This document shows positions 7,824-15,800 of a stretch of DNA of 36,448 nt, piece after piece. Origin of the DNA: Sheuella sp. (lineage in GTDB: Bacteria; Pseudomonadota; Gammaproteobacteria; Burkholderiales; Burkholderiaceae_B). The DNA is taken from positions 1 to 36,448 of the forward strand of contig JAUSCY010000064.1 of assembly GCA_030650995.1 (NCBI GenBank). Direction: 5' to 3'. Numbering within the stretch: the stretch's first letter is position 1; the number at the start of each line of letters is the position of its first letter. Below the pieces are notes generated by a model. That model did not search any database, was not told the origin of the DNA, and saw nothing but the letters and a program-made list of their open reading frames with translations. Position numbers and translations under genes: made by a program.

Positions 7824-8695
7824 TGGGGACAGGCAAATAAATCCCAGTGACCAATTTCACAACTTAGCGATTGCATCCGTGCGGTTAGCCAAGAGGTGAG
7901 TTCGGTTGCTGAGACCATGTTTGTTTGCGCAACAGCATTGGCCGAACCTGTCGCCAGTGCCTGCATCAAGAGTTGATCTTCTGAGCCCAGCAACCACGGA
8001 CTTCTTTGCATTCGAACATCAAAGCCGCGCGCCGTGAGTTGGGTACGCATAATTTCGATTGCACCCGGACCTGCAGATAACCCAAACCCCTTGTCTGTTA
8101 TCTGATGGCTATGGAAAGCGCGTAATACTGATTCGTCTGCCGGGTGTGCGGGTAACCATTTTTCTACGCCATCGTAGGTCAGTACGGTATAGAGAGGTAC
8201 GCTTAAGGAAAGGCAGAATCTTACAAGCCAGTCCGCAGAGACCAGATCAAAGAATGCGGCAGCTGTAACCAGATCAGTTTTCTCAGATAGAACGCGTTCA
8301 ATATTTTTCGCTAAATCTTCTTGTACAAAACTGACGGTGATATGTTTGCCGGATTTGTTTATTTGTATTGTTGTGTTTGAGGCGCCAGCAGCATTTTCAG
8401 GCTCTGCACGATCTGCCCATTGCATTAATGTCGTGCGGGCAGCACTCAGAAGCTCCGGGTCATAATCAATCAGTGTCCAGTGCTGATAGTCAGGAAAACT
8501 CTCAGCCAGCGCGCGTAAGTTAGATCCCGAGCCACAACCCAGATCCATGATTCTGAATGGAGTATTTGTTGACTTACCTAATCCAGGCTGTGTGCGTTCA
8601 AAGTATTGAAGCATTTCCTGGCGCAGTTTGATGTTGCGCGCGCGGTGATCGGCGGGTTCGCGTAAAGATAGCCATTGCGCAGAAAATCCAGTCAT
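7820..8695 (-). CDS. Class I SAM-dependent methyltransferase of the glucan operon
   Basis: This 291-residue protein carries the SAM-binding motif RIMDLGCGSGSNLRALAE (about residues 48-65) followed by the acidic TLIDYDPELL motif. The middle contains DLVTAAAFFDLVSADWL, the usual post-motif region. Its ATG overlaps the stop codon of the NdvA-like exporter gene (ATGA), so it is the third gene of a coupled operon with the glucan synthase and exporter. The substrate is unknown. Its position suggests that it could methylate the glucan, a precursor or a substituent, but small-molecule methylation unrelated to glucan is equally possible on sequence alone. Confidence 0.78.
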   Translation of the reverse strand: MTGFSAQWLSLREPADHRARNIKLRQEMLQYFERTQPGLGKSTNTPFRIMDLGCGSGSNLRALAESFPDYQHWTLIDYDPELLSAARTTLMQWADRAEPENAAGASNTTIQINKSGKHITVSFVQEDLAKNIERVLSEKTDLVTAAAFFDLVSADWLVRFCLSLSVPLYTVLTYDGVEKWLPAHPADESVLRAFHSHQITDKGFGLSAGPGAIEIMRTQLTARGFDVRMQRSPWLLGSEDQLLMQALATGSANAVAQTNMVSATELTSWLTARMQSLSCEIGHWDLFACPH

Positions 8696-10461
8696 GATGC
8701 CATCCTGTCAGGTAACTCGGTAAATTGCTCTTGTACGAGCTGCGTGAAACGGCCACCTCGCGCATAAAGCTCGTTAAAGGTGCCGACATCCACAACGCAT
8801 CCCCTCTCCATGACCAGAATTTTATCTGCCCGGCGAATGGTTGCGAGTCGGTGAGCAATAATAAGTGTGCTGCGGTTTTGCGTAACGGTTTCGAGTGCTT
8901 TGGTTAGCTTAGACTCGGTTGCGCTGTCCAGAGCACTAGTTGCTTCATCCAAAATTAATATTGGTGGATTTTTCAAGAGTACTCGCGCGATAGAAATGCG
9001 CTGACGTTCGCCGCCAGAAAGAGTGCGTCCGCGCTCTCCGATTTTTGTATCAAAACCATTTTCTTGTTTTTCAATGAAGTCTAATGCTTGAGCGCTTGCT
9101 GCGGCAGTTTTCAATTGTTCTTCGGTTGCTTCTGGATTGCCCACCAGCAGGTTTTCCGCGATAGACCGATTAAATAGAAGCGGTTCTTGAAAAACTACGC
9201 CAATGTTATGGCGTAAAGAACTGAGTGAAATATTTTTAATATCTATGCCATCTATCTCGATGGAGCCTGAGTGAGGATCAAAGGCGCGATAGAGCAGGGA
9301 AAGTGCAGTGGATTTTCCTGCGCCAGATGAGCCCACGAGTGCGACTGTTTGTCCTGGTTGTACAGTAAAGCTTAAATTTTGAATCGCAGGATACTTTGTA
9401 TCATAGGAAAAATTGACATTTTTAAACTCAATCATTCCTTTTGTCTGACTCAGTGTCACCGCATCCGCATGGTCATGGATTTCAGGAGAGGTATCCATCA
9501 TCTGGAAAAAATCCTCTAGCCGTGGTGCGTCCATCGCCAGTCTGTGAATGAAGTTTACCGTCTGCTCTAGTTTTGTGATGATCATTGCCGCAAAGGCGAT
9601 AAACGTCACAATAGCTCCGATCGAAATCAGGTCTCGTGTGAACAACCACGTGCCGAGAATCACAATGGATAAGATAGAAATTGTCGTTGCGGAACGATTC
9701 AGCACAGTTGCCAGTGCCCACCAAGACAAAACAGGTAACTGCGCACTTAACAAACGTTTGCTGATGTTCTTCAATGCAGAGACTTCATCCTGAATGCGCG
9801 TAAAGCTTTGTACTAGCTGGATATTGCCAAGCGTATCTGAAACTTGTGCTGCCATATCGGAATGATGACTTTCGACTTGTTGTTGTAGTGTCTGTGTTTT
9901 ACGAATAATGAAATGTGTCAACAGTGCGAATGCCAGACAAAGTACGATGAGTACGATCGCGAGCCGCCAGTTCAGATAAAGTGCCAAAGGCATCAACACT
10001 AGCAGCGAAACAATCGCTGCCAAATGATCGCGAAAAAAACTGAGCCATAACCACCAGAGTGCATCTGTTCCTTGCAGCATGATTTTCATCAGGCGCCCTG
10101 AATGCGTTGTATTTTGTTGTTTCAGTGGCAGTTGAATCACATGCTCAAAATAATCGCTGACGGCCATATGACGGCGACGGTGCGATAAGCGATCGGCATA
10201 TAAAGAGATCAGCGTGCTGCAGAAGATTGTGAATAAACCAAAACCTGTCCATGCGGCCAGCAAAGGCCATACCTCAGTCCATATGGACTTACTTTCACTG
10301 TTCGCAGCCTTGCTCAGCTTGTCGATGACCTGACCAAACAGGACAGGCTCTGCAAACAGCGCGCATGCTAATGCAACGTTTGCGATCGCAAGACACCAGC
10401 CCTGTCTTTTATCGGACCCGAGCAAATTCAGTACACGTATGTAAAGATTTAAAAATTTCAT
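8692..10461 (-). CDS. ndvA: Glucan exporter, ABC transporter permease/ATPase fusion (NdvA/ChvA type)
   Basis: This half-transporter exports beta-glucan across the inner membrane. The start MKFLNLYIRVLNLLG is used; the frame extends upstream into the glucosyltransferase gene. From this start it is 589 residues, equal to Agrobacterium ChvA and rhizobial NdvA. The N-terminus IANVALACALFAEPVLFGQVIDKL is typical of the family. About six membrane segments come first, then the ATPase domain with GSSGAGKS (Walker A), LSGGE (signature) and ILILDEATSALD (Walker B). The gene begins one base after the stop codon of the OpgH-like gene and overlaps the methyltransferase, giving a synthesis-export-modification order. 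Confidence 0.85.
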   Translation of the reverse strand: MKFLNLYIRVLNLLGSDKRQGWCLAIANVALACALFAEPVLFGQVIDKLSKAANSESKSIWTEVWPLLAAWTGFGLFTIFCSTLISLYADRLSHRRRHMAVSDYFEHVIQLPLKQQNTTHSGRLMKIMLQGTDALWWLWLSFFRDHLAAIVSLLVLMPLALYLNWRLAIVLIVLCLAFALLTHFIIRKTQTLQQQVESHHSDMAAQVSDTLGNIQLVQSFTRIQDEVSALKNISKRLLSAQLPVLSWWALATVLNRSATTISILSIVILGTWLFTRDLISIGAIVTFIAFAAMIITKLEQTVNFIHRLAMDAPRLEDFFQMMDTSPEIHDHADAVTLSQTKGMIEFKNVNFSYDTKYPAIQNLSFTVQPGQTVALVGSSGAGKSTALSLLYRAFDPHSGSIEIDGIDIKNISLSSLRHNIGVVFQEPLLFNRSIAENLLVGNPEATEEQLKTAAASAQALDFIEKQENGFDTKIGERGRTLSGGERQRISIARVLLKNPPILILDEATSALDSATESKLTKALETVTQNRSTLIIAHRLATIRRADKILVMERGCVVDVGTFNELYARGGRFTQLVQEQFTELPDRMAS

Positions 10462-10462
10462 C

Positions 10463-12223
10463 TTAAGGGTGGCGAGATTGATATGCCGCAAGATCGAGCT
10501 GAACGAGTGCTTCAGGTCGAATATTTTCTTCGGGAATATTGAACAGACCCCAGCGCAATAGCAATCTGCCAAAACCTGGTCTTGAGGTCATCACGGCAAG
10601 TGGGATCGAGAGCACGAGTCCTCCAAATAAAATGCTCGCCAGAAAAACGCACTGCGGATGTGTCAAGGCAAGCACACCGATAAGAAAAATCCCAAGCAAT
10701 GTATGGGGCCAGAATTGCCGAATGGCTGCAACGATCGGGACAGAATGATCTTCTCTGGTTTGCCCCGTCCAGCCTGATTTTTTACCAAATACTAAACCAG
10801 TCATAAAAATGCTGTGATTGAGCCAGGTGATAGGCGTCATCAGGATTGAGAACAGCATTTCAAGGGTAAAGCCTGAAAGGAATCTGAGCGTGCCACCAAA
10901 AGCTTTACGCTGATCCTGGCGAATCAGGACATCGAGCCCTCCAGCGAATTTGGGCCAGTACCACATGAAAATTGTCAGCCAGAGTAGCGTCATCCCTGCG
11001 GTCTGATGCATAAATTCGCCTGGAGTCGGGGAGCTTGCCAGCATGATCGTGCCCAGTACCAGCATCGCAATCCAGGCAGGTGATCCAAAAAACATGAATA
11101 CAGCATTGAGCAGTTGCTGGCGACTGATCAATTTAATCCCAGGTAAGTTGAGCAGTTGAAGGTACTGCAAGTTACCTTCGCACCAGCGCAGGTCACGACG
11201 TATGTATTCGATCAGCGTTGGTGGATTTTCTTCCCAGCTTTCATCTTCTTGTGGAAACACTCTCACATCAAAACCCGCGCGGCGCATTAGCACAGCTTCG
11301 ACTTGATCGTGACTCAGAATGTGCTGTGGTGTTCCGTCCTTGTCATGCAGCACAGGCAGATCGCATTCGGCGATGAAAGGGGCGAGTCTGAAGACTGCAT
11401 TATGTCCCCAGTATGGCCCGCAATCACCTTGCCACCATGCCGTTCCCATTGTGTAGGAGCGCATGCCTAGCCGCATGCCAAACTGAAACATCCGCGTAAA
11501 GCCGCTGGTTGTGGGCATGCCCACGACCAGACCCTGCAGTAAACCCAGATTAGGGTTGGCTTGCATAATGCGTATCAGCCTCATGATCGCAGCACCAGTC
11601 ATAAAACTATCTGCATCAAGTGTGATGGCAAAGTCGTGCTGATGTCCCCACCGGTTACAGAAGTCAGCAATATTTCCTGCCTTGTAACCCGCGTTATTCG
11701 TACGGCGACGATAGGTAATGCTGATGCGGTCTTTCCAGTTTTGTGTCATTGCGTCAAAGCATGCTTGTTCGCTCTGCGCGCAGTTTTCATCGTTGGTATC
11801 GCTCAACACATATACGTGGATGTTCTCTGCGATACCAGGTGTCGCAAGATCTTTTAGCGTTGCGGTTAGATTGCGCTCAAGTCGTTCAGGGCTTTCGTTA
11901 CGAATGCAAAGAAGGATAGCCGTTGAGGTTGTGATCGGTGCATGCGGATCAATATTGCTTGCCATCGGTATGACCGTCGACAAGGGATCATCTGCAAAAC
12001 GCCAGATAAGAAAACCAATCGTGGAGTTCCAGAATCCCGTTGCCATCCAGGGCAAGGTGAAGAAAAATAAAACGAGTAACGCAATATCCGTCACATTCAG
12101 GCCATTGATTGCGAGAGCACTGGCCATCAGCCAAAGCATGCCAATCATTGTGACGATGACCAGAGTTCCAAATAAAATGCGTCTGCCAGACATGGATGGG
12201 TTGGTTTTAAGTTTTTGGTTCAT
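10463..12223 (-). CDS. opgH: Glucan biosynthesis glucosyltransferase, OpgH/MdoH-like
   Basis: This 586-residue inner-membrane GT2 enzyme should polymerise glucose from UDP-glucose into osmoregulated periplasmic glucan. Two membrane segments near residues 15-60 precede a cytosolic domain with the TLDADS motif (Asp203 and Asp205), a second acidic region at LSHDQVEAVLMRRAG, and the LRWCEGN equivalent of Q/RxxRW. A set of C-terminal membrane helices follows. It is much shorter than E. coli OpgH (847) but similar to alphaproteobacterial forms. No opgG or opgD gene is adjacent. It heads the operon opgH-ndvA-methyltransferase and is divergent from the MDR gene. Confidence 0.88.
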   Translation of the reverse strand: MNQKLKTNPSMSGRRILFGTLVIVTMIGMLWLMASALAINGLNVTDIALLVLFFFTLPWMATGFWNSTIGFLIWRFADDPLSTVIPMASNIDPHAPITTSTAILLCIRNESPERLERNLTATLKDLATPGIAENIHVYVLSDTNDENCAQSEQACFDAMTQNWKDRISITYRRRTNNAGYKAGNIADFCNRWGHQHDFAITLDADSFMTGAAIMRLIRIMQANPNLGLLQGLVVGMPTTSGFTRMFQFGMRLGMRSYTMGTAWWQGDCGPYWGHNAVFRLAPFIAECDLPVLHDKDGTPQHILSHDQVEAVLMRRAGFDVRVFPQEDESWEENPPTLIEYIRRDLRWCEGNLQYLQLLNLPGIKLISRQQLLNAVFMFFGSPAWIAMLVLGTIMLASSPTPGEFMHQTAGMTLLWLTIFMWYWPKFAGGLDVLIRQDQRKAFGGTLRFLSGFTLEMLFSILMTPITWLNHSIFMTGLVFGKKSGWTGQTREDHSVPIVAAIRQFWPHTLLGIFLIGVLALTHPQCVFLASILFGGLVLSIPLAVMTSRPGFGRLLLRWGLFNIPEENIRPEALVQLDLAAYQSRHP

Positions 12224-12322
12224 GTTCAGGCGATCAAGGAGAGGTTCGGTCTTATACTCAGCACAATGTCAGCGCAGTATAGGTCAGACAAGTAATTTTC
12301 GATAAATTTCCAGAAAAATCAG

Positions 12323-13330
12323 ATGGTTACTATGCCGGAAAATAATCCCTCGGCCATTCAAGCCGAAGCACGTGCACTTTGGTACGTCTCGCCAGGCCAG
12401 GCTGAAATCCGTAACGAGCGTGTTCCTGAATTGCAGCCAGATCAGATTCGGGTGCATACACTTTTCAGTGCAATCAGCCGTGGTACGGAATCTCTGGTTT
12501 GGGCGGGGCGGGTACCTGCTGCTGAGTATCAGCGCATGCGCGCACCCTTTATGGGCGGCGAGTTCCCTTTTCCAGTCAAGTACGGTTATTCATCTGTTGG
12601 ACAAATCCAACAGGGCCCCGCAGAATTATTAGGTAAATTTGTCTTTAGTTTGTCACCCCACCAAACTGTACTGACTCTGGACGCGAGCGCTGCCGCAGTG
12701 CTTCCGGCGGGACTACCTCCGGCAAGAGCAGTACTCGCAGCAAACATGGAGACGGCACTCAATGCAGTCTGGGATGCGGCTCCAGGACCTGCGGATCGTA
12801 TTGCCATTGTGGGGGGAGGGGTTGTCGGTCAGCTCGTGGCGTAGTTGTGTGGACACTTGCCTGCTGCGGACGTCACCCTGATAGATATCAATCCTGCGCG
12901 CGCTGCAGTCGCAAATGCATTGGGAGTAAAGTTTGCAACTCCCGAGTGCGCACCAAAAGAGTGCGATCTGGTCATTCATTGCAGCGGTTCGCCAACGGGT
13001 TTAACGACGGCATTGTCACTCGCGGGAGCAGAAGCCACGGTCCTTGAAATGAGCTGGTATGGAGATCAGCCTGTGGCTGTTCCCTTAGGAAGTGCTTTTC
13101 ACAGCCGCCAGCTCAGACTTCAATCCAGCCAGGTCGGACACATATCTGCATCCAGAAGACCTCGCTGGAGTTATGCGCGCAGACTGGCTGCTGCGCTGAG
13201 GCTACTCAACGATCCGAGGCTGGATGTGTTGCTTGCGCCGAGTGTTTCATTTAATGATCTCCCTGCACAATTAACAAATATTTTAGGGCCAGGAAATAGT
13301 ATTCTTTGCCAACTGATTCAGTACGATTAA
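12323..13330 (+). pseudogene. MDR (zinc-binding alcohol dehydrogenase-like) gene interrupted by an in-frame TAG
   Basis: The two halves lie in the same frame and together encode about 335 residues. The first half has the GroES-like fold (LWYVSPGQAEI, SAISRGTESLVWAG, VKYGYSSVGQI) and ends in the Rossmann motif AIVGGGVVGQLVA. After the TAG at 12842-12844 the frame continues with LCGHLPAADVTLIDINPARA, the expected next strand of the same domain. A Trp codon TGG changed to TAG by one base is the simplest explanation. The Rossmann fold is cut in two, so the product should be inactive unless the stop is suppressed or is a sequence error. The catalytic zinc GHE motif is not seen. The gene heads the plus-strand group with the PTPS-like and glycosyltransferase genes. 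Confidence 0.8.
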
Positions 13331-13346
13331 TTTGTACGATTAATTT
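13321..13346 (+). repeat. Perfect 13-bp tandem duplication at the MDR stop codon
   Basis: GTACGATTAATTT occurs twice head to tail (13321-13333 and 13334-13346). The first copy contains the last codons and TAA of the MDR gene; the second lies in the short spacer before the PTPS-like gene and ends 13 bases before its ATG. It looks like a recent slippage duplication. Confidence 0.85.
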
Positions 13347-13359
13347 CTAAGGAACCAAA

Positions 13360-13761
13360 ATGTTTACAGTCGAAGTTCGTGATCACATCATGATTGCACA
13401 CTCATTCCGTGGCGATGTATTTGGCCCGGCACAAGCCCTTCACGGAGCAACCTTTGTTGTGGATGCCGCCTTTATCTCAAAAACTCTGGATGAAAACGGT
13501 ATTGTGATTGATATCGGTCGTGCGCTGGATGTGTTGAAGTCTGTGCTGAAACCTTTGAATTATTCAAATCTGGATGATAAAGAGGAGTTCAAAGGAAAAA
13601 ATACGACAACAGAATTTTTGACCAAACATATTTTTGACGTATTGGCCGATGCGGCACGCACGAATGGTTTAGGTCGCGATGGTAAGGAATTACACGCGAT
13701 TCGTGTCACGATTTCTGAGTCACATGTCGCACGCGCCTGGTACGAGTCGACGATCTGGTGA
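13360..13761 (+). CDS. 6-pyruvoyl-tetrahydropterin synthase/QueD-fold protein with non-canonical active site
   Basis: This 133-residue protein has the T-fold of PTPS/QueD: MFTVEVRDHIMIAHSF at the start, an IVIDIGRALDVLK strand-helix, NTTTEFLTKHIFDVL, and the closing SESHVARAWYE with Glu120. Canonical residues are missing. The zinc HxH pair reads His28-Gly-Ala30, leaving His14 and His28 of the usual three. The catalytic Cys before it is absent (FGPAQALHG). The catalytic Asp-His pair reads Asn67-Tyr68. QueD or PTPS activity is therefore doubtful, although pterin or purine-like ligand binding remains plausible. AAGGAA lies upstream of the ATG. The stop overlaps the glycosyltransferase start region. 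Confidence 0.8.
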   Translation: MFTVEVRDHIMIAHSFRGDVFGPAQALHGATFVVDAAFISKTLDENGIVIDIGRALDVLKSVLKPLNYSNLDDKEEFKGKNTTTEFLTKHIFDVLADAARTNGLGRDGKELHAIRVTISESHVARAWYESTIW

Positions 13762-13763
13762 GC

Positions 13764-14834
13764 ATGAAACATATCGCTTTCGCTATTCCTGGCGATATCG
13801 ATACGCCGACGGGTGGTTATATTTACGATCGCCGCATGATTCAAGGCCTCAAGGATCTGGGCTGGCAAGTCGATATTGTTGCACTGGGTGAGGGGTTTCC
13901 TTATCCTGATGCAGCGACGTTGGCCTTTGCACAACAAGCTTTGTCTGCTGTTCCAGTCCACTGTCCAATTTTGATTGACGGTCTTGCTTTTGGTGTAATG
14001 ACTGAGATTGTCGGGCAGCTTGCTCAGACGCATCAATTGATTGCTCTGGTGCATCATCCCCTGGCGCTTGAGTCTGGACTGAGTGATGCGCAGGCCAAAG
14101 CCTTTAAGTCTAGTGAAATGAAGGCGTTAGCGTATGCCTCGCATATCATCGTGACCAGTCCAGCGACTGCCCGAAACCTGATTGCAGAATTTGAAATACC
14201 TCCCCACTGCGTGAGCGTAGTGCTGCCTGGTACTGACAAAGCGCAAGCTTCGCCTGACTCTGCGCATGAGCGTGGGCATACTGATGGCGTTTTGCGCTTG
14301 TTGTCAGTTGGCTCGATCGTGCCGCGTAAAGGATTTGATGTGTTGCTCAGAGCACTGGCAACATTAAAAGACTTGCCCTGGTCGCTGACAATAGCCGGTG
14401 ATCGTTCGCGTGATGTGCAGGCATCTGCTCAGCTCGACGAGGATCTTGATCGTTTTGCGCTCCACGATCGTGTGCAGCTGCTGGGTGCAGTGTCCTCGGC
14501 CGTTCTGGAGTCCTTGTATCAGAACGCAGATCTGTTTGTTCTCGCTTCACGATATGAGGGCTACGGTATGGCGTTTGCCGAAGCGCTTGCGCACGGATTA
14601 CCTGTGGTTGCGACAACCGGTGGGGCAATACCGGAGACCGTGCCATCGACAGCGGGAATCCTGGTCGAGCCGGGTGATGCAGAGCAGTTTGCTCAGGCAT
14701 TGCATCGGCTCATGACGGATAGGCAATTGCTTGAGAAGTTGTCCAGCGGCGCGCGTCAGGCGGCTAATCATCAGCCTGACTGGCAGCAGAGTGCCCATCT
14801 GTTCTCAGAGGTGCTTCAGTCTTTTCGAGTTTGA
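13764..14834 (+). CDS. Family 4 glycosyltransferase
   Basis: This 356-residue GT-B enzyme transfers a sugar from a nucleotide-sugar donor. The N-terminus MKHIAFAIPGDIDTPTGGY contains the acceptor-domain glycine loop. The donor domain begins near LLSVGSIVPRKGFDVLLRAL and carries the E-x7-E type motif SRYEGYGMAFAEALAHGLPV. A GTG six bases upstream overlaps the preceding stop and is an alternative start. The acceptor is unknown. Position between a PTPS-fold gene and RibD/RibA-type genes suggests a pterin or pyrimidine acceptor. Its 3' end overlaps the convergent RibD-type gene by 19 bases. Confidence 0.82.
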   Translation: MKHIAFAIPGDIDTPTGGYIYDRRMIQGLKDLGWQVDIVALGEGFPYPDAATLAFAQQALSAVPVHCPILIDGLAFGVMTEIVGQLAQTHQLIALVHHPLALESGLSDAQAKAFKSSEMKALAYASHIIVTSPATARNLIAEFEIPPHCVSVVLPGTDKAQASPDSAHERGHTDGVLRLLSVGSIVPRKGFDVLLRALATLKDLPWSLTIAGDRSRDVQASAQLDEDLDRFALHDRVQLLGAVSSAVLESLYQNADLFVLASRYEGYGMAFAEALAHGLPVVATTGGAIPETVPSTAGILVEPGDAEQFAQALHRLMTDRQLLEKLSSGARQAANHQPDWQQSAHLFSEVLQSFRV

Positions 14835-15589
14835 CGCAGTGCAGACAGGTCACAGTCAAAAAGTACTTCATCATCCAGTTTATGCGCGTGAACGGTGAGG
14901 CGTTGTGCCTGATCCATAGTTTCAATCGCGGGTAAACAAAAGCCAGCACGGCCTGAACCCATAATGATCGGGGCAACAATGACATGTAGTCTGTCCAGAC
15001 AGCCTGCATGCATAAAGCGGGAAACCGTATCTGCGCCACCTTCGATCAGGATACGGTTCAGACCAATGTCGCTTAAACTCTGCAGAATCGCAGAGGGTGA
15101 AATATTCCCGCCTACGTCAGGTAAATAAAGTACCTCCACGCCCTGTGGTGCAGGATACTCTGTACCCTTTCTGGTAATGACGACCCTGCGCGTGCCGTCA
15201 TCGTTAAAAATTTGAGGCTGTTCTTGAAGCCGGCGATTTGGGTCAATCACCACGCGCGCAGGGTGAGCGGCTTTTTCCAGCCTGACAGTCAAAAGTGGAT
15301 TGTCTGCGATGACTGTGCCAACACCGACTACAACGGCATCCACAACCGCCCGCAAGCGATGTAAGTGCCTGAGTCCCGATGGCCCGTTGATATATTTAGA
15401 ATGGCCTGTCACGGTGGCGATGCGCCCGTCTATTGTTTGCCCGATTTGACCGATTACCATCATGCGGTCACTGCTCAGTTGGCGCAAAGGCTCAAAAATT
15501 GTTGCCGGCCACAGTGAGTCATGCGCAGCACTGAGCGCAGAATTCCGTTGTTCAGATGTGGCTGAATTTGATGGTTCGACTATTGTCAT
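14816..15589 (-). CDS. Stand-alone RibD C-terminal-type (DHFR-fold) reductase
   Basis: This 257-residue protein matches the reductase half of RibD, which reduces the ribosyl side chain of a GTP-derived diaminopyrimidine with NADPH. The core starts near residue 45 with VIGQIGQTIDGRIAT and continues with KYINGPSGLRHLHRLRA, VDAVVVGVGTVIADNPLLTVR, and NRILIEGGADTVSRFMHAG. No deaminase domain precedes it, so it is not the bifunctional riboflavin enzyme. An N-terminal extension of about 40 residues is present. The GTG just before the ATG is an alternative start. It is divergent from the GTP cyclohydrolase II gene across a 211-base region with a palindrome. Confidence 0.83.
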   Translation of the reverse strand: MTIVEPSNSATSEQRNSALSAAHDSLWPATIFEPLRQLSSDRMMVIGQIGQTIDGRIATVTGHSKYINGPSGLRHLHRLRAVVDAVVVGVGTVIADNPLLTVRLEKAAHPARVVIDPNRRLQEQPQIFNDDGTRRVVITRKGTEYPAPQGVEVLYLPDVGGNISPSAILQSLSDIGLNRILIEGGADTVSRFMHAGCLDRLHVIVAPIIMGSGRAGFCLPAIETMDQAQRLTVHAHKLDDEVLFDCDLSALRQTRKD

Positions 15590-15656
15590 CACAAAAACCG
15601 TTTTAAATTTGGGTGTATTCAGTCAACACTTTACAGCAGGGTGGCATAATGTCTTG

Positions 15657-15673
15657 TTGCATAATATATGCAA
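15657..15673. promoter_or_regulatory. Inverted repeat in the RibD-type/ribA divergent promoter, possible operator
   Basis: TTGCATA-ATA-TATGCAA is a perfect 7-bp inverted repeat with a 3-base spacer, placed 67 bases upstream of the RibD-type start and 127 bases upstream of the ribA-type start. It fits a dimeric regulator site. No riboswitch fold typical of FMN control was seen in this region. Function is inferred. Confidence 0.4.
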
Positions 15674-15800
15674 TAGAATCAATGTGATATTGAGCCAGTT
15701 TTACTTTGCCAGACTTGTTCAATTTTTATCATTTTTACTATTTTCCTCATCTCCGTTTAATCGTAATTAAACATTGTTTAGATAACTGGTTTCTCATTTC

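Noticed and set aside
10463-10572. Longer N-terminus for the NdvA-like protein
   Set aside because: It would overlap the glucosyltransferase gene, and the family starts at the MKFLNLYIRVLN position, which also gives the expected 589-residue length.
12845-13330. Independent gene starting at TTG after the TAG
   Set aside because: It is in the same frame as the first half, begins in the middle of a Rossmann fold and has no ribosome-binding site; it is the second half of the interrupted MDR gene.
15593-15800. FMN riboswitch upstream of the ribA-type gene
   Set aside because: The region is AT-rich and lacks the conserved FMN aptamer segments; only the short inverted repeat stands out.
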